NCBI GenBank assembly: GCA_017441705.1
Contig: JAFRWU010000040.1
Coordinates: 1-41,800 of the forward strand
DNA: 41,800 nt
Reading direction: 5' to 3'
From: Clostridia bacterium
GTDB lineage: Bacteria > Bacillota > Clostridia > Oscillospirales > QAMX01
The translations under genes were made by a program, and so were the position numbers. Position 1 is the stretch's first letter, and each line of letters opens with the position of its first letter. The notes under the pieces were generated by a model. That model saw only the letters and a list, made by a program, of their open reading frames with translations. It made no database searches and was not told the DNA's origin. This document shows positions 31,769 through 39,511 of the stretch, piece by piece.

Positions 31769-31796
31769 ATTTTACGCAAATGCGTCAAAAAAGCAA
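31769..31796 (-). promoter_or_regulatory. Probable promoter of the DapA-family gene
   Basis: TTGCTT (31791-31796), a 16-nt spacer and TAAAAT (31769-31774) on the - strand. Moderate match. Confidence 0.55.
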
Positions 31797-31831
31797 GACC
31801 CCCGGGGAAAACCTGTGATGGAACACTTTTG

Positions 31832-31856
31832 AGCCTTCCCCTCTGAGGGGAAGGCT
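31832..31856. repeat. Perfect 12-bp inverted repeat, likely dispersed-repeat remnant
   Basis: AGCCTTCCCCTC and its complement are separated by one base. Together with the following TAAGTGGCACC it resembles small palindromic intergenic repeats of Clostridia; other copies cannot be checked here. The 460 bases between the DapA-family gene and the beta-helix gene otherwise hold the two promoters and the hairpin at 31972-32010, with no gene I can support. Confidence 0.6.
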
Positions 31857-31971
31857 TAAGTGGCACCTTGATACGCAGATTCTCTTCTCGGGCAGTATAG
31901 CGTCGCCGCGGCAGCGGAGTATACGGTCTTTGCGAGCGTCGGGTTTTTAGCCTCGGAATCCGCAACAGACA

Positions 31972-32010
31972 GCGAAACCGGTGCGGCCACCGAGATCACG
32001 CCGGTTTCGC
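31972..32010. repeat. 10-bp inverted repeat upstream of the beta-helix gene
   Basis: GCGAAACCGG and CCGGTTTCGC are separated by 19 bases and followed by a T-poor GTTCCTTTC. It may be a weak terminator or part of the same intergenic repeat. Confidence 0.45.
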
Positions 32011-32087
32011 GTTCCTTTCATTCGGTCAAATCCGCCTCAAAGCGGCTTCTTTGCGGAGCGCGTCACGAAGGAGGTTCGTTTTTTTAC

Positions 32088-32116
32088 TTGCGCAGAAGCG
32101 CGATCCGTGGTATAAC
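32088..32116 (+). promoter_or_regulatory. Promoter of the beta-helix gene
   Basis: TTGCGC (32088-32093), a 17-nt spacer and TATAAC (32111-32116), 84 bases before the ATG. Confidence 0.65.
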
Positions 32117-32200
32117 TGACGGTAGAAGCGGGCCGTGCCGCGGGAAAGCGGACAGAGGCCCGGGATTGCGCCGCAAAGACCGGCGCGGAAGGAGAACGGC

Positions 32201-33256
32201 ATGAATACGATTTTCAACATCGTCGATTTCGGCGCGGTCCCGGATGGGAAAACCGATTCCACCGCCGCCATTCAGAAGGCGCTGGACGCGGCGGGCGCAT
32301 GCATGGGCGAGGTCGTGGTGCCTCCCGGCGTTTACAAGACCCGAAAGCTTGTCATGCGTCCCAAAACCAAGCTCTCCGGCACCGCCGCCTGGCTTTTCGG
32401 CGCCTACGGCGGATCGATTTTCGAGCTGGACGAAAACGAGACCGAATGCATGATCGATATCACCGGCGCCTTCGGATGCCAGATCTCCGGGATGAATCTG
32501 GACGGGAACCGGATCGGCGAAAGGGTGGCGGGCGTCAAGCTTGCCTGGCCGGAATACAACGGCGGCGGCAAGGAGGATACCCCCACCATCGACGACTGCC
32601 GGATCGGACGCTTCACGGGCGACGGCGTGCGGCTGGAGCATATCTGGTGCTTCTCTCTCCGGCATTCCCAGCTCTACAGCAACGGCGGAGCGGGGCTTTA
32701 CGTCGACGGATGGGACGGGTTCATCATCGACAACTGGTTCTCCGCCAACCGGAACGGCGGGATCCTCGGCGGCCCGGTCGCCTCGTCGATCACGGCCACG
32801 GGGAACCGGGTGGAATGGAACCGCGTCGGCGGCTTCGTGATCGCCTCCGGCACCGCCATGAACGTCACCGGCAACTATTTCGACCGGAGCGGCGGCCCGG
32901 CCCTGAAGCTCGGCTCTCCCGCGGGAAATATCGATTCCTTCACCATTACCGGGAATCTCATCTACCGCAGCGGCAAGCCCGGCGAGGGACTTGAAACCGA
33001 GGAGGAAAACTCCCACGTCCTGATGGATCACTGCGTCAACGTGACCTTCACCGGCAACACCCTGCGTTACGGGCGGGACGACGGCGGGAAGGGCACGTGG
33101 AGTCCGGATATCGATCTGGTGATCAAAAACTGCGATTACTGCGTCTTCGCCGAAAACGTCATGCATCACGGCGCGATGAAGGAAAACGTCCGCTGGGACG
33201 GAAAGGGCGTCTGCCGGTTCGAGGGGAACCTCGGCGAACCGGTGGGAAACGAATAA
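32201..33256 (+). CDS. Right-handed beta-helix protein, pectate-lyase/polygalacturonase-like
   Basis: 351-residue protein. The N-terminus NIVDFGAVPDGKTDSTAAIQKAL is the classic entry of pectate-lyase-3/GH28-type beta-helices. Then come repeated short strands with asparagine turns, such as NLDGNRIGE, NWFSANRNGGI, NRVEWNRVG, NYFDRSGG, NLIYRSG and NTLRYGRDDG. No signal peptide, so cytoplasmic. The catalytic aspartates of GH28 are not evident, so lyase, epimerase or hydrolase action is open. The start at 32201 is chosen because GGAAGGAG precedes it; an upstream ATG at 32135 has no site. Single-gene unit with terminator. Confidence 0.8.
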   Translation: MNTIFNIVDFGAVPDGKTDSTAAIQKALDAAGACMGEVVVPPGVYKTRKLVMRPKTKLSGTAAWLFGAYGGSIFELDENETECMIDITGAFGCQISGMNLDGNRIGERVAGVKLAWPEYNGGGKEDTPTIDDCRIGRFTGDGVRLEHIWCFSLRHSQLYSNGGAGLYVDGWDGFIIDNWFSANRNGGILGGPVASSITATGNRVEWNRVGGFVIASGTAMNVTGNYFDRSGGPALKLGSPAGNIDSFTITGNLIYRSGKPGEGLETEEENSHVLMDHCVNVTFTGNTLRYGRDDGGKGTWSPDIDLVIKNCDYCVFAENVMHHGAMKENVRWDGKGVCRFEGNLGEPVGNE

Positions 33257-33271
33257 CGAACAAAAAAGCAA

Positions 33272-33306
33272 AACCGGGAGGGCGGATCGGATCCGCCCTC
33301 CCGGTT
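33272..33306. terminator. Bidirectional terminator between beta-helix and esterase genes
   Basis: A perfect 17-bp stem AACCGGGAGGGCGGATC folds back directly on itself with almost no loop. On the - strand it is followed by TTTTGCTTTTTT; on the + side by ACGATTCTTTCTT. It serves the two convergent units. Confidence 0.88.
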
Positions 33307-33328
33307 ACGATTCTTTCTTATCCGTCTT

Positions 33329-34153
33329 TCAGAACGGATTGCCCGCGTCGGGCGCCTTGATTCCAAAATAATCCAGCGCCTTTTCGACGGTCAGATCCCA
33401 GAAGCGCCACTCGTGCTTATAGCCCGGGATCTCCTCGAATACGGCGGGAAGACCGATCTTTTCGGCGTGCTCCCTGAAATGCAGGAAGCCGGGATACAGT
33501 CCGTCGTCCTTGCCGCAGGCGAAATAGAGCTTCGGAAGCTCCACGCCCTTCTCCACCGCCTCGTCCAGCACGCGCCAGGTGTTTTCATAGGAGGCGAGAT
33601 ACTTTTCCAGGCCGCCGCGGTTGTCGATGCTCCCCTGGGTCCTTTTGAAGAAACCGGGATTCTGCGCCTTGTCCCAGGCCACGTCCCGCGGCGCCGCCGA
33701 AAGCACCGCCGCGCCGGCGAAGAGCTCCGGCCGGTTGAAGGCGTAGACGCAGGTGCCGCGGCCTCCCATGGAAAGACCGGCAATGAAATTGTCCTTCCTC
33801 TCCCGCGATACCGGGAACCAGCCGTAGATCAGGGGCATCAGTTCCTCAAAGAAATAGTCGTACATGTTGTAGCCGATGCTGAAATTCTCCCAGTTGGCGT
33901 AGTTCGCGTTCAGGCCGCTGGGCATCACCACCACGAGGTCGCGCTCGCAGGCGAACAGCTCGATCCGGCTCTTGCGGATCCAGTCGGAATGATCGCCGAA
34001 GGTGCCGTGCAGGAGCCAGAGCACCTTGTACTTCTTCCCGCCGCCGTAGAATTCCGCCGGGGCGACGTTTCGCGGCTTGTCGGGCAGGATCACCGAGATC
34101 TGCGTGTTGCCCTGCAGATACGCGCTTTCAAAATCGAATTCCAGATATGCCAT
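33329..34153 (-). CDS. Esterase-D/CE1-like esterase
   Basis: 274-residue alpha/beta hydrolase of the putative esterase (esterase D, feruloyl or acetyl esterase) group. The nucleophile is Ser128 in GLSMGG, the acid is probably the Asp in CGKDDGLYP, and the His is in GYKHEWRFWD. The oxyanion strand is LWLLHGTFGDHSDW. No signal peptide. It is the last of four genes (AAC(3)-like, hydrolase, MalY-like, esterase), 57 bases after the MalY-like gene, and reads into the terminator at 33272-33306. Possibly deacylates imported sugar or aromatic esters. Confidence 0.88.
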   Translation of the reverse strand: MAYLEFDFESAYLQGNTQISVILPDKPRNVAPAEFYGGGKKYKVLWLLHGTFGDHSDWIRKSRIELFACERDLVVVMPSGLNANYANWENFSIGYNMYDYFFEELMPLIYGWFPVSRERKDNFIAGLSMGGRGTCVYAFNRPELFAGAAVLSAAPRDVAWDKAQNPGFFKRTQGSIDNRGGLEKYLASYENTWRVLDEAVEKGVELPKLYFACGKDDGLYPGFLHFREHAEKIGLPAVFEEIPGYKHEWRFWDLTVEKALDYFGIKAPDAGNPF

Positions 34154-34210
34154 GCTTTTCCTCCTTTACTCCGCGCGGCGGTCTTCCGCGCCGCCCGTCC
34201 GCTCTCTTCG

Positions 34211-35410
34211 TCAGGCGTTGAAAACGTATTTGTCCAGCCGGTCAAAGGCCTCTTCCACGAAGCGCTTCGGCAGAGCGAGGTTCATGCGGATATGGGTCTC
34301 GCCGTGAAAAGCCCGTCCGTCCTGCCAGAGGACGCCGACCTCCTGCCCCTTTTTCAGCAGAGCGCCGACGTCGGAACCGTGCTCCCGGCACCACTCCGCG
34401 CAGTCCGGGAAAAGCATGTAGGTGCCCTCCGGCGCGGAGACCGAAACGCCGCGGAAACGATCGCGGATATACTCCACGGCAAAGCGGACGTTTTCCGAAA
34501 GCACCGTGCAGAGCTCGTCCACCCATTCGTATCCCTCTTCGCGATAGGCGCCGATCAGGGCGTACATCGAAAGAAGATTCATGGAATTATAATGACCGAG
34601 CGAGGATTCCTTTTCCATCCGTTCCCGGATCCAGTCGTTATACACGATATGATAAGAGCCCACAAGCCCCGCCAGATTGAAGGTCTTCGACGGCGCATAG
34701 AAGGCCGCCGTGCGTGCCGCGGCGTCCTCCGAAACCGATTGGAGCGGGATATGCTTCCTTCCGTCCAGAAGGATATCCGACCAGATCTCGTCCGAGACCA
34801 CGTAAACGCCGTATTTCCGGAAAAGCTCCATGGCCTCTTCCAGCTCCCATCTCTCCCAGACGCGCCCGGTCGGGTTGTGAGGATTGCAGAAAACGGCGGC
34901 GTGGATCCGTTCCCGGGAAAGCTTTTCCTCCATATCCCGGAAATCCATCCGCCAGATCCCCTTTTCATCCCTTTTCAGGGGAGAAAGGACCATGTCGTAT
35001 CCGTTGTTGCCCAAAGCGCCGGTGAAGCCGACGTAGGTCGGCGCATGGAGAAGCACCTTGTCGCCCCGGGAGCAAAAGACGTTCAGCGCGGTCACCACGC
35101 CGCCCAGGACGCCGTTTTCGTATCCGATATGCTTCTTCTCCAGCCCCCGGACGCCGTTGCGGCGCTCCTGCCAGCGGATAATGGAGGCGTAATACTCCTC
35201 CCGCGGCTGAAAGTAACCGAAGGAGGGATGCTTCACCCGGGCGATGATCGCGTCCTGAATGGAGGGAAGCACGGGAAAATTCATGTCCGCGATCCACATG
35301 GGGATCGGCGCAAAGCCCTCCTTCACCGGTGGGAACAGGCCTTCCGGCGTGTCCACGGCGACGGCGTCCATGCCGCGGCGGTCGGGCTTTGTCTGAAAGT
35401 CGTATTTCAT
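34211..35410 (-). CDS. MalY/PatB-family PLP C-S lyase or aminotransferase
   Basis: 399-residue fold-type I PLP enzyme. The Schiff-base lysine is Lys242 in APSKTFNLAG, the PLP-ring aspartate is Asp207 (VVSDEIWSD), and NPHNPTGRVW (176-185) and PIPMWIADMNF are markers of the MalY/PatB group. Members are cystathionine beta-lyases or C-S lyases, some acting as regulators. The ATG at 35410 with GGAGA in front is preferred over the upstream in-frame codon. It lies between two hydrolase genes in the 37181-33329 operon; a role in sulfur release from a conjugate is possible. Confidence 0.9.
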   Translation of the reverse strand: MKYDFQTKPDRRGMDAVAVDTPEGLFPPVKEGFAPIPMWIADMNFPVLPSIQDAIIARVKHPSFGYFQPREEYYASIIRWQERRNGVRGLEKKHIGYENGVLGGVVTALNVFCSRGDKVLLHAPTYVGFTGALGNNGYDMVLSPLKRDEKGIWRMDFRDMEEKLSRERIHAAVFCNPHNPTGRVWERWELEEAMELFRKYGVYVVSDEIWSDILLDGRKHIPLQSVSEDAAARTAAFYAPSKTFNLAGLVGSYHIVYNDWIRERMEKESSLGHYNSMNLLSMYALIGAYREEGYEWVDELCTVLSENVRFAVEYIRDRFRGVSVSAPEGTYMLFPDCAEWCREHGSDVGALLKKGQEVGVLWQDGRAFHGETHIRMNLALPKRFVEEAFDRLDKYVFNA

Positions 35411-35466
35411 CGGGGCGGTCTCCTTTCTCACCGGAACCGGCGCAGGGAAAGCGTCTTTTGCCGCGT

Positions 35467-36360
35467 TCAGAAGCCGCGCATCAGGAGCCAGTCGGCGGCG
35501 ACCGGCGCCCAGAGGGCGGTGTGCGGTTCGTCCGGGGTCTCGTCTTTCCCGTTGTAGAGCGCACCGCCGTGCGCGCCGCGTTCGAAGGTGTGGATCTCGA
35601 AGGGGATCCCGAAATTCGCCAGCTCGATGCAGAAATTCAGGCCGATCCGCGGATCGTCCTCGTGGGTCTGAAAGACGAACATCGGCGGGCAGTCCGGACG
35701 GAGATTGCGGACGTTGTCCATCTTCGCCGCCTCGGCGATCTCTTCCCTCGTGAGACCGCCCGGGAAGGAAGGCACCGAGGAGGTCCTGGAAAAAGCTCCG
35801 TAGAGGACGAGGGCCGCGTCGGGACGGGACGACGCGCGCTTCACCGGGTCGGAAGACGCGGGATCCCCCGCGTCGAACCGGGTCGCGGCGTATCCGGTGA
35901 GCATCCCGCCCGCCGAGAATCCGCCGATGGCGATATGATCCGGAAGGATACGGTATTCTTCCGCGTTGGCGCGCAGATACCGGATCGCCTCAAGCCCGTC
36001 CTCCCCCGCCATGCGCATCACGTTCAAGCCTTCGTCGTTGATGCCGGCGTCGTTCACGTGATAGTCGAGGATCGAAACGTTGATCCCCTTCCCGTAGAAA
36101 AGCTCCGCCACAGGCAGCGCTTCGTTCCAGGATTTGAATACGAAGCCTCCCCCGGCGCAGACGATCAGCATGCCCCGCGCCGCGCCTTCATGCGCCTTTT
36201 TCACCGCAAGGCGGGCCGTGAATCCGTCTTCCTCGCGCAGATCCAGGACCTTGTAATCCATCGAGGGGAGCTCCCGCATCATTTTCGCAAATGAAGCGCG
36301 CCTGCTTTCCTTGAAGCTGACGATTTCATCCGATACGGTTTTTCTTTCCTTTTCAGCCAC
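35467..36360 (-). CDS. Alpha/beta hydrolase, acetyl-esterase-like
   Basis: 297-residue hydrolase of the BD-FAE/acetyl-esterase type. The oxyanion loop is CAGGGFVF (68-75), the nucleophile Ser149 is in GGFSAGG, the acid is in FQTHEDDPR, and the His is in ERGAHGGALY. The start is GTG 36360: GGAGGAGG lies 8 bases upstream and no ATG fits, since the first in-frame Met upstream would be inside the AAC(3)-like gene. It starts 23 bases after that gene ends. Substrate unknown. Confidence 0.85.
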   Translation of the reverse strand: MAEKERKTVSDEIVSFKESRRASFAKMMRELPSMDYKVLDLREEDGFTARLAVKKAHEGAARGMLIVCAGGGFVFKSWNEALPVAELFYGKGINVSILDYHVNDAGINDEGLNVMRMAGEDGLEAIRYLRANAEEYRILPDHIAIGGFSAGGMLTGYAATRFDAGDPASSDPVKRASSRPDAALVLYGAFSRTSSVPSFPGGLTREEIAEAAKMDNVRNLRPDCPPMFVFQTHEDDPRIGLNFCIELANFGIPFEIHTFERGAHGGALYNGKDETPDEPHTALWAPVAADWLLMRGF

Positions 36361-36383
36361 GTCCTTATCCTCCTCCGTGTGAT

Positions 36384-37181
36384 TCAGTCTTTGTAATATT
36401 CCTCCGGGATCGGCCTGTGCTCGAGGCAAAGGTCCTTTCCGCCGGCTCTTTCCCAGATCAGGCGGACCGTGTCGGTCATCTTCCGGGCGTCGCAGACGTA
36501 GACCAGCGCGTTTCCGAGCTGGGAATAGGTCACGGCGCCGGTGTATTCAAAGGCTTCCTTGAAATTCGGATAGTATTCCGAGACGCCGGTGCTCAAGGCG
36601 GCGGTGTGATGATGATGATAGGGCGGAGACTGGATCAGGTTCCCCTGATGATCGCGGATCGTGATCACGAAGGCGTCCGGATTGATCCTGTCCGGGATAT
36701 TGAGCCTTTCGTCCACCGCGTGCAGATAGGTGTTCCGGTCGTGTCCCACCCCGACCAGAAGGACCTTCCCGTTTTCCTCGTAGAGCCTGCTGAGGCAGCT
36801 TCCCACCGGCGCCGGCGTCCCGTAGGTCTCCTCTCCCCTGATATAATCCCAGGCGGTTTTCCCGAAGACGGCGACCGAGTGGGTCGGATGCAGACTCCGC
36901 GCGGCGTCGGGACGGAAGGCCGCGATCCGTGCCATGGTCCCGATGCAGGGCTCGGTCGCGCGGACGTCAAAATAGGGACTCTGCCGGTTCACGTTCCGCC
37001 AGGTGTGGGTCGGCACGATGAAAAGCCCGTCCTCCAGATAATCCCTGACGCCGTCGATCAGACCGTCGGCGCCGTTTTCGATTTTGCCGACGGCGCGCAG
37101 AGAGCTGTGCATGGTTACCTTGTCGTCCCGGCGGACGCCGGCGTCCTTGAGAAAGGTGAAAATATCTTCCTTCGTTACCAT
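36384..37181 (-). CDS. AAC(3)-family (aminoglycoside N3-acetyltransferase-like) protein
   Basis: 265-residue acetyl-CoA-dependent enzyme of the antibiotic_NAT family. Markers are MHSSLRAVG (24-32), FIVPTHTW, RSLHPTHSVAVFG (catalytic-region His) and LLVGVGHDRNTYLHAVDE. Many family members act on cell metabolites, not aminoglycosides, and the operon (two esterases and a C-S lyase) points to metabolism. It has no mobile-element context. AAGGAGAAGG precedes the ATG. First gene of its operon. Confidence 0.9.
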   Translation of the reverse strand: MVTKEDIFTFLKDAGVRRDDKVTMHSSLRAVGKIENGADGLIDGVRDYLEDGLFIVPTHTWRNVNRQSPYFDVRATEPCIGTMARIAAFRPDAARSLHPTHSVAVFGKTAWDYIRGEETYGTPAPVGSCLSRLYEENGKVLLVGVGHDRNTYLHAVDERLNIPDRINPDAFVITIRDHQGNLIQSPPYHHHHTAALSTGVSEYYPNFKEAFEYTGAVTYSQLGNALVYVCDARKMTDTVRLIWERAGGKDLCLEHRPIPEEYYKD

Positions 37182-37236
37182 GAAACCTTCTCCTTTTCAC
37201 GCGGTTTTCCGGCGTCTCCGCCGTCTTCCTGCTTCC

Positions 37237-37265
37237 ATTATATAGGCGATCCCGGGACAAGTCAA
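37237..37265 (-). promoter_or_regulatory. Promoter of the AAC(3)-like operon
   Basis: TTGACT (37260-37265), a 17-nt spacer and TATAAT (37237-37242) on the - strand, 55 bases before the start codon. Confidence 0.87.
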
Positions 37266-37283
37266 GGAGGAGAATGCGCGGAG

Positions 37284-37318
37284 GCAAAAGAAAGCCCGCG
37301 GAGCCGAAGCTCCGCGGG
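37284..37318 (-). terminator. Terminator after the first solute-binding lipoprotein gene
   Basis: CCCGCGGAGC/GCTCCGCGGG with a 4-nt loop is followed by CTTTCTTTTG on the - strand, 95 bases past the stop at 37413. Confidence 0.8.
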
Positions 37319-37412
37319 AACGCAGGATTCGTAAGCCGCTGCGGGAACCGGATGCGGATCCGGTCTCCGGTTTCGTATACGCAATCAGCGCAAGCCGATC
37401 CCCTCCGGGAGA

Positions 37413-39341
37413 TTACCCCTGCTCCGCAAGATAGATCGACACGCGGTTCTGAATATACTCCGCGGCTTTCTCCGCCGTGACCTCGCCCGAGAAATACCGG
37501 TTGGCTTCCTCCCGGATCATCCCGGCGATCGCCGAATTCCCGTGAACGTAATAATGCTCTGCGCCTTGATAGATCCTTTCGTATTCCCGGTAATAGTCTT
37601 CCAGTTCCTGATCAGAGAGTCCGGTATATCCCTCCTTGTCCGCCGTTTTCATGGTCTCTGTCAATTCCTGGTAAGAATCGATCCTCACCGGCATGCCAAA
37701 ACAATCCCCTATCTCCTCCACAACGCGTTTCTGACTCTCTTCGGAAAGGATCCATTCCATAAAGCCGCCGGCGTCTTCCCTGGCCTCGCCGTTTTTCACC
37801 AAACCATAGGTCTGATCCGGCACTATGTAATACCCGGCGGTCATATTGGTCGGGCTCGGGACCAGGATCCCGTCTTTTCCGTACTCAGGCTGCCGCTCGT
37901 AATGGTCGCGCAGCACAAGGGACCAGGGATCCGCCGCATCAAAATCTGAAAGAAACGGGCTCACTCCGTCCGCCACCTGATTTGCCATCGCCGTTTCTGC
38001 GTCCGGCGCGAATCGGCCGCAGAATTCCAGCAGTTCGATAAAGCTCTCCTCTTCAAACCGGCAGGTCCCTTGATCGGCGTCTATCCAGGAAGACATGCCG
38101 TTTCTGATAAACCCTTCCAATACCTCGGCTCTGCTTAGAATACGGAAAAGCCGGTCGTTCCCCATCCCGTCCACCGTTTCCACAAGATCCTTCACCGATG
38201 AAAAGCCTCCCTCGTGCGCTTTCGCTGCGCCTTTCGGCAGAAGCATCCCGCCGATCCTGACCCGGTCGGAAAGGATATAGGTCTTCCCGCCGATTTGTCC
38301 GGCCTTCAGGATATTGGGAAAGACGTTCTTCTTCAAAGCCTCACCGTCGAGCACTTCCTCCCACGGCGAAAGCAGACCCCGTTTTGCATATTCCCTCATG
38401 ATTTCCGGATCGTAACACGACACCATATCGATCTCGCCCGAAAGGATGGCCAGATTCAGATCCTCCACGCTTCCGTATACGATCATCTCCACCCTGTGAT
38501 CGGCGTAAGCGTTATACAGGGAAAGCAGCTCTGAAAGCCAGGGCGTAGGCCCTAGAAGCACGCCGAGTGAAACCTCGCTTTGATCCGGACCGGATCCTTC
38601 CGCCTTCTTTTCTCCGATCTGAAGCAGGATCAGCTTTTTCCCGGAAATCAGAAGGACCTTGTCCCCCATGGGCAGTATCCCGCGCAGAGTATTGGGATTG
38701 ACGCCGAACGAAGTGGCGCTCCCGAGATCCTGCAGCTTTTCCCCGTCGGTGCGGAACAAATGGCTGCGCTTGATCGCGTAGTTCCATTTCCCGTCGCTTC
38801 CCAACGCCATGCTGTAATCGGTAAAGGCGTCGACGCGCAGGGGGCTCCCCACGCGGTCCGAGAGCGGATAAAGAGAATAGTGCGCGTCTTCATCCTCTCC
38901 GGCACGGGCGTAATTCCGGCATATCCCCACCAGATACGTCGTTCCCCTGATCTCCCAGAAACCCATGAAATCTTCCCCGTCGTTTTCCGGGAGCGACACC
39001 TCCTTCTCCCCGATCAGGAGGATTCGGTCTTTCAGAGTATACTTTCCGTATGCCGCCCGGGGAAAGTCCTCCGTGGGATCGGTCTTCCATTCTCCCGGGG
39101 TAAAATCCTCCCGCAGCACCGCCGCGCGCTTCCAGCTGCGCAGAAGGATCTCGTCCCCCTTCTTTTCCAGAGAATACAGATCTTCTGTATCGACGTAGAT
39201 CTCTTCCCCCGCCGCGTCGAGGATCTCCGCGTCCTCTTCTGAAAACGCAAAAAGATCCGAAGAGGCGCCTTGTTTGCCGCAGGAAAACAAAAGCGATCCG
39301 AGCATGACGGCGGTCAGCCCTCCCGCCAGAATCTTTTTCAT
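37413..39341 (-). CDS. Large extracellular solute-binding lipoprotein with extra N-terminal domain
   Basis: 642-residue lipoprotein with lipobox LLFSC (Cys21). Residues 30-215 form a beta-rich region of repeated W/Y/L-rich strands (LRSWKRAAV, YTLKDRILL, TTYLVGICRN, YSMALGSDGKW) that looks like a propeller or sensor-like domain. From about 235 the chain resembles type 1 extracellular solute-binding proteins (LGVLLGPTPWLSELLSLYN, LNLAILSGEIDMVS, FMEWILSEESQKRVVEEIG). Normal family members have 420-500 residues. ATG 39341 is chosen; GGAGGG lies about 10 bases upstream and a GTG directly before it is also possible. No ABC permease or ATPase gene is in the window. Confidence 0.83.
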   Translation of the reverse strand: MKKILAGGLTAVMLGSLLFSCGKQGASSDLFAFSEEDAEILDAAGEEIYVDTEDLYSLEKKGDEILLRSWKRAAVLREDFTPGEWKTDPTEDFPRAAYGKYTLKDRILLIGEKEVSLPENDGEDFMGFWEIRGTTYLVGICRNYARAGEDEDAHYSLYPLSDRVGSPLRVDAFTDYSMALGSDGKWNYAIKRSHLFRTDGEKLQDLGSATSFGVNPNTLRGILPMGDKVLLISGKKLILLQIGEKKAEGSGPDQSEVSLGVLLGPTPWLSELLSLYNAYADHRVEMIVYGSVEDLNLAILSGEIDMVSCYDPEIMREYAKRGLLSPWEEVLDGEALKKNVFPNILKAGQIGGKTYILSDRVRIGGMLLPKGAAKAHEGGFSSVKDLVETVDGMGNDRLFRILSRAEVLEGFIRNGMSSWIDADQGTCRFEEESFIELLEFCGRFAPDAETAMANQVADGVSPFLSDFDAADPWSLVLRDHYERQPEYGKDGILVPSPTNMTAGYYIVPDQTYGLVKNGEAREDAGGFMEWILSEESQKRVVEEIGDCFGMPVRIDSYQELTETMKTADKEGYTGLSDQELEDYYREYERIYQGAEHYYVHGNSAIAGMIREEANRYFSGEVTAEKAAEYIQNRVSIYLAEQG

Positions 39342-39511
39342 CACGTGTATTCCCTCCAGTCGCCCGAAAACCTTTTCACGGTAATCTCTCCCTTCGGTTC
39401 TTTCACCGGGCTTGTCGCTTTCTCCGTTCCGACATTTTTCAAGCCGTCACGGTCTTTTCCTGCATGAACCGGTCTCGTTCCTTTTCCGGAGGCACGGCCT
39501 GTTTCTCCCGG

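Noticed and set aside
36384..37181. Acquired aminoglycoside resistance gene
   Set aside because: The family is AAC(3)-like, but there is no mobile element, its composition matches its neighbours, and it heads a metabolic-looking operon; resistance cannot be claimed.
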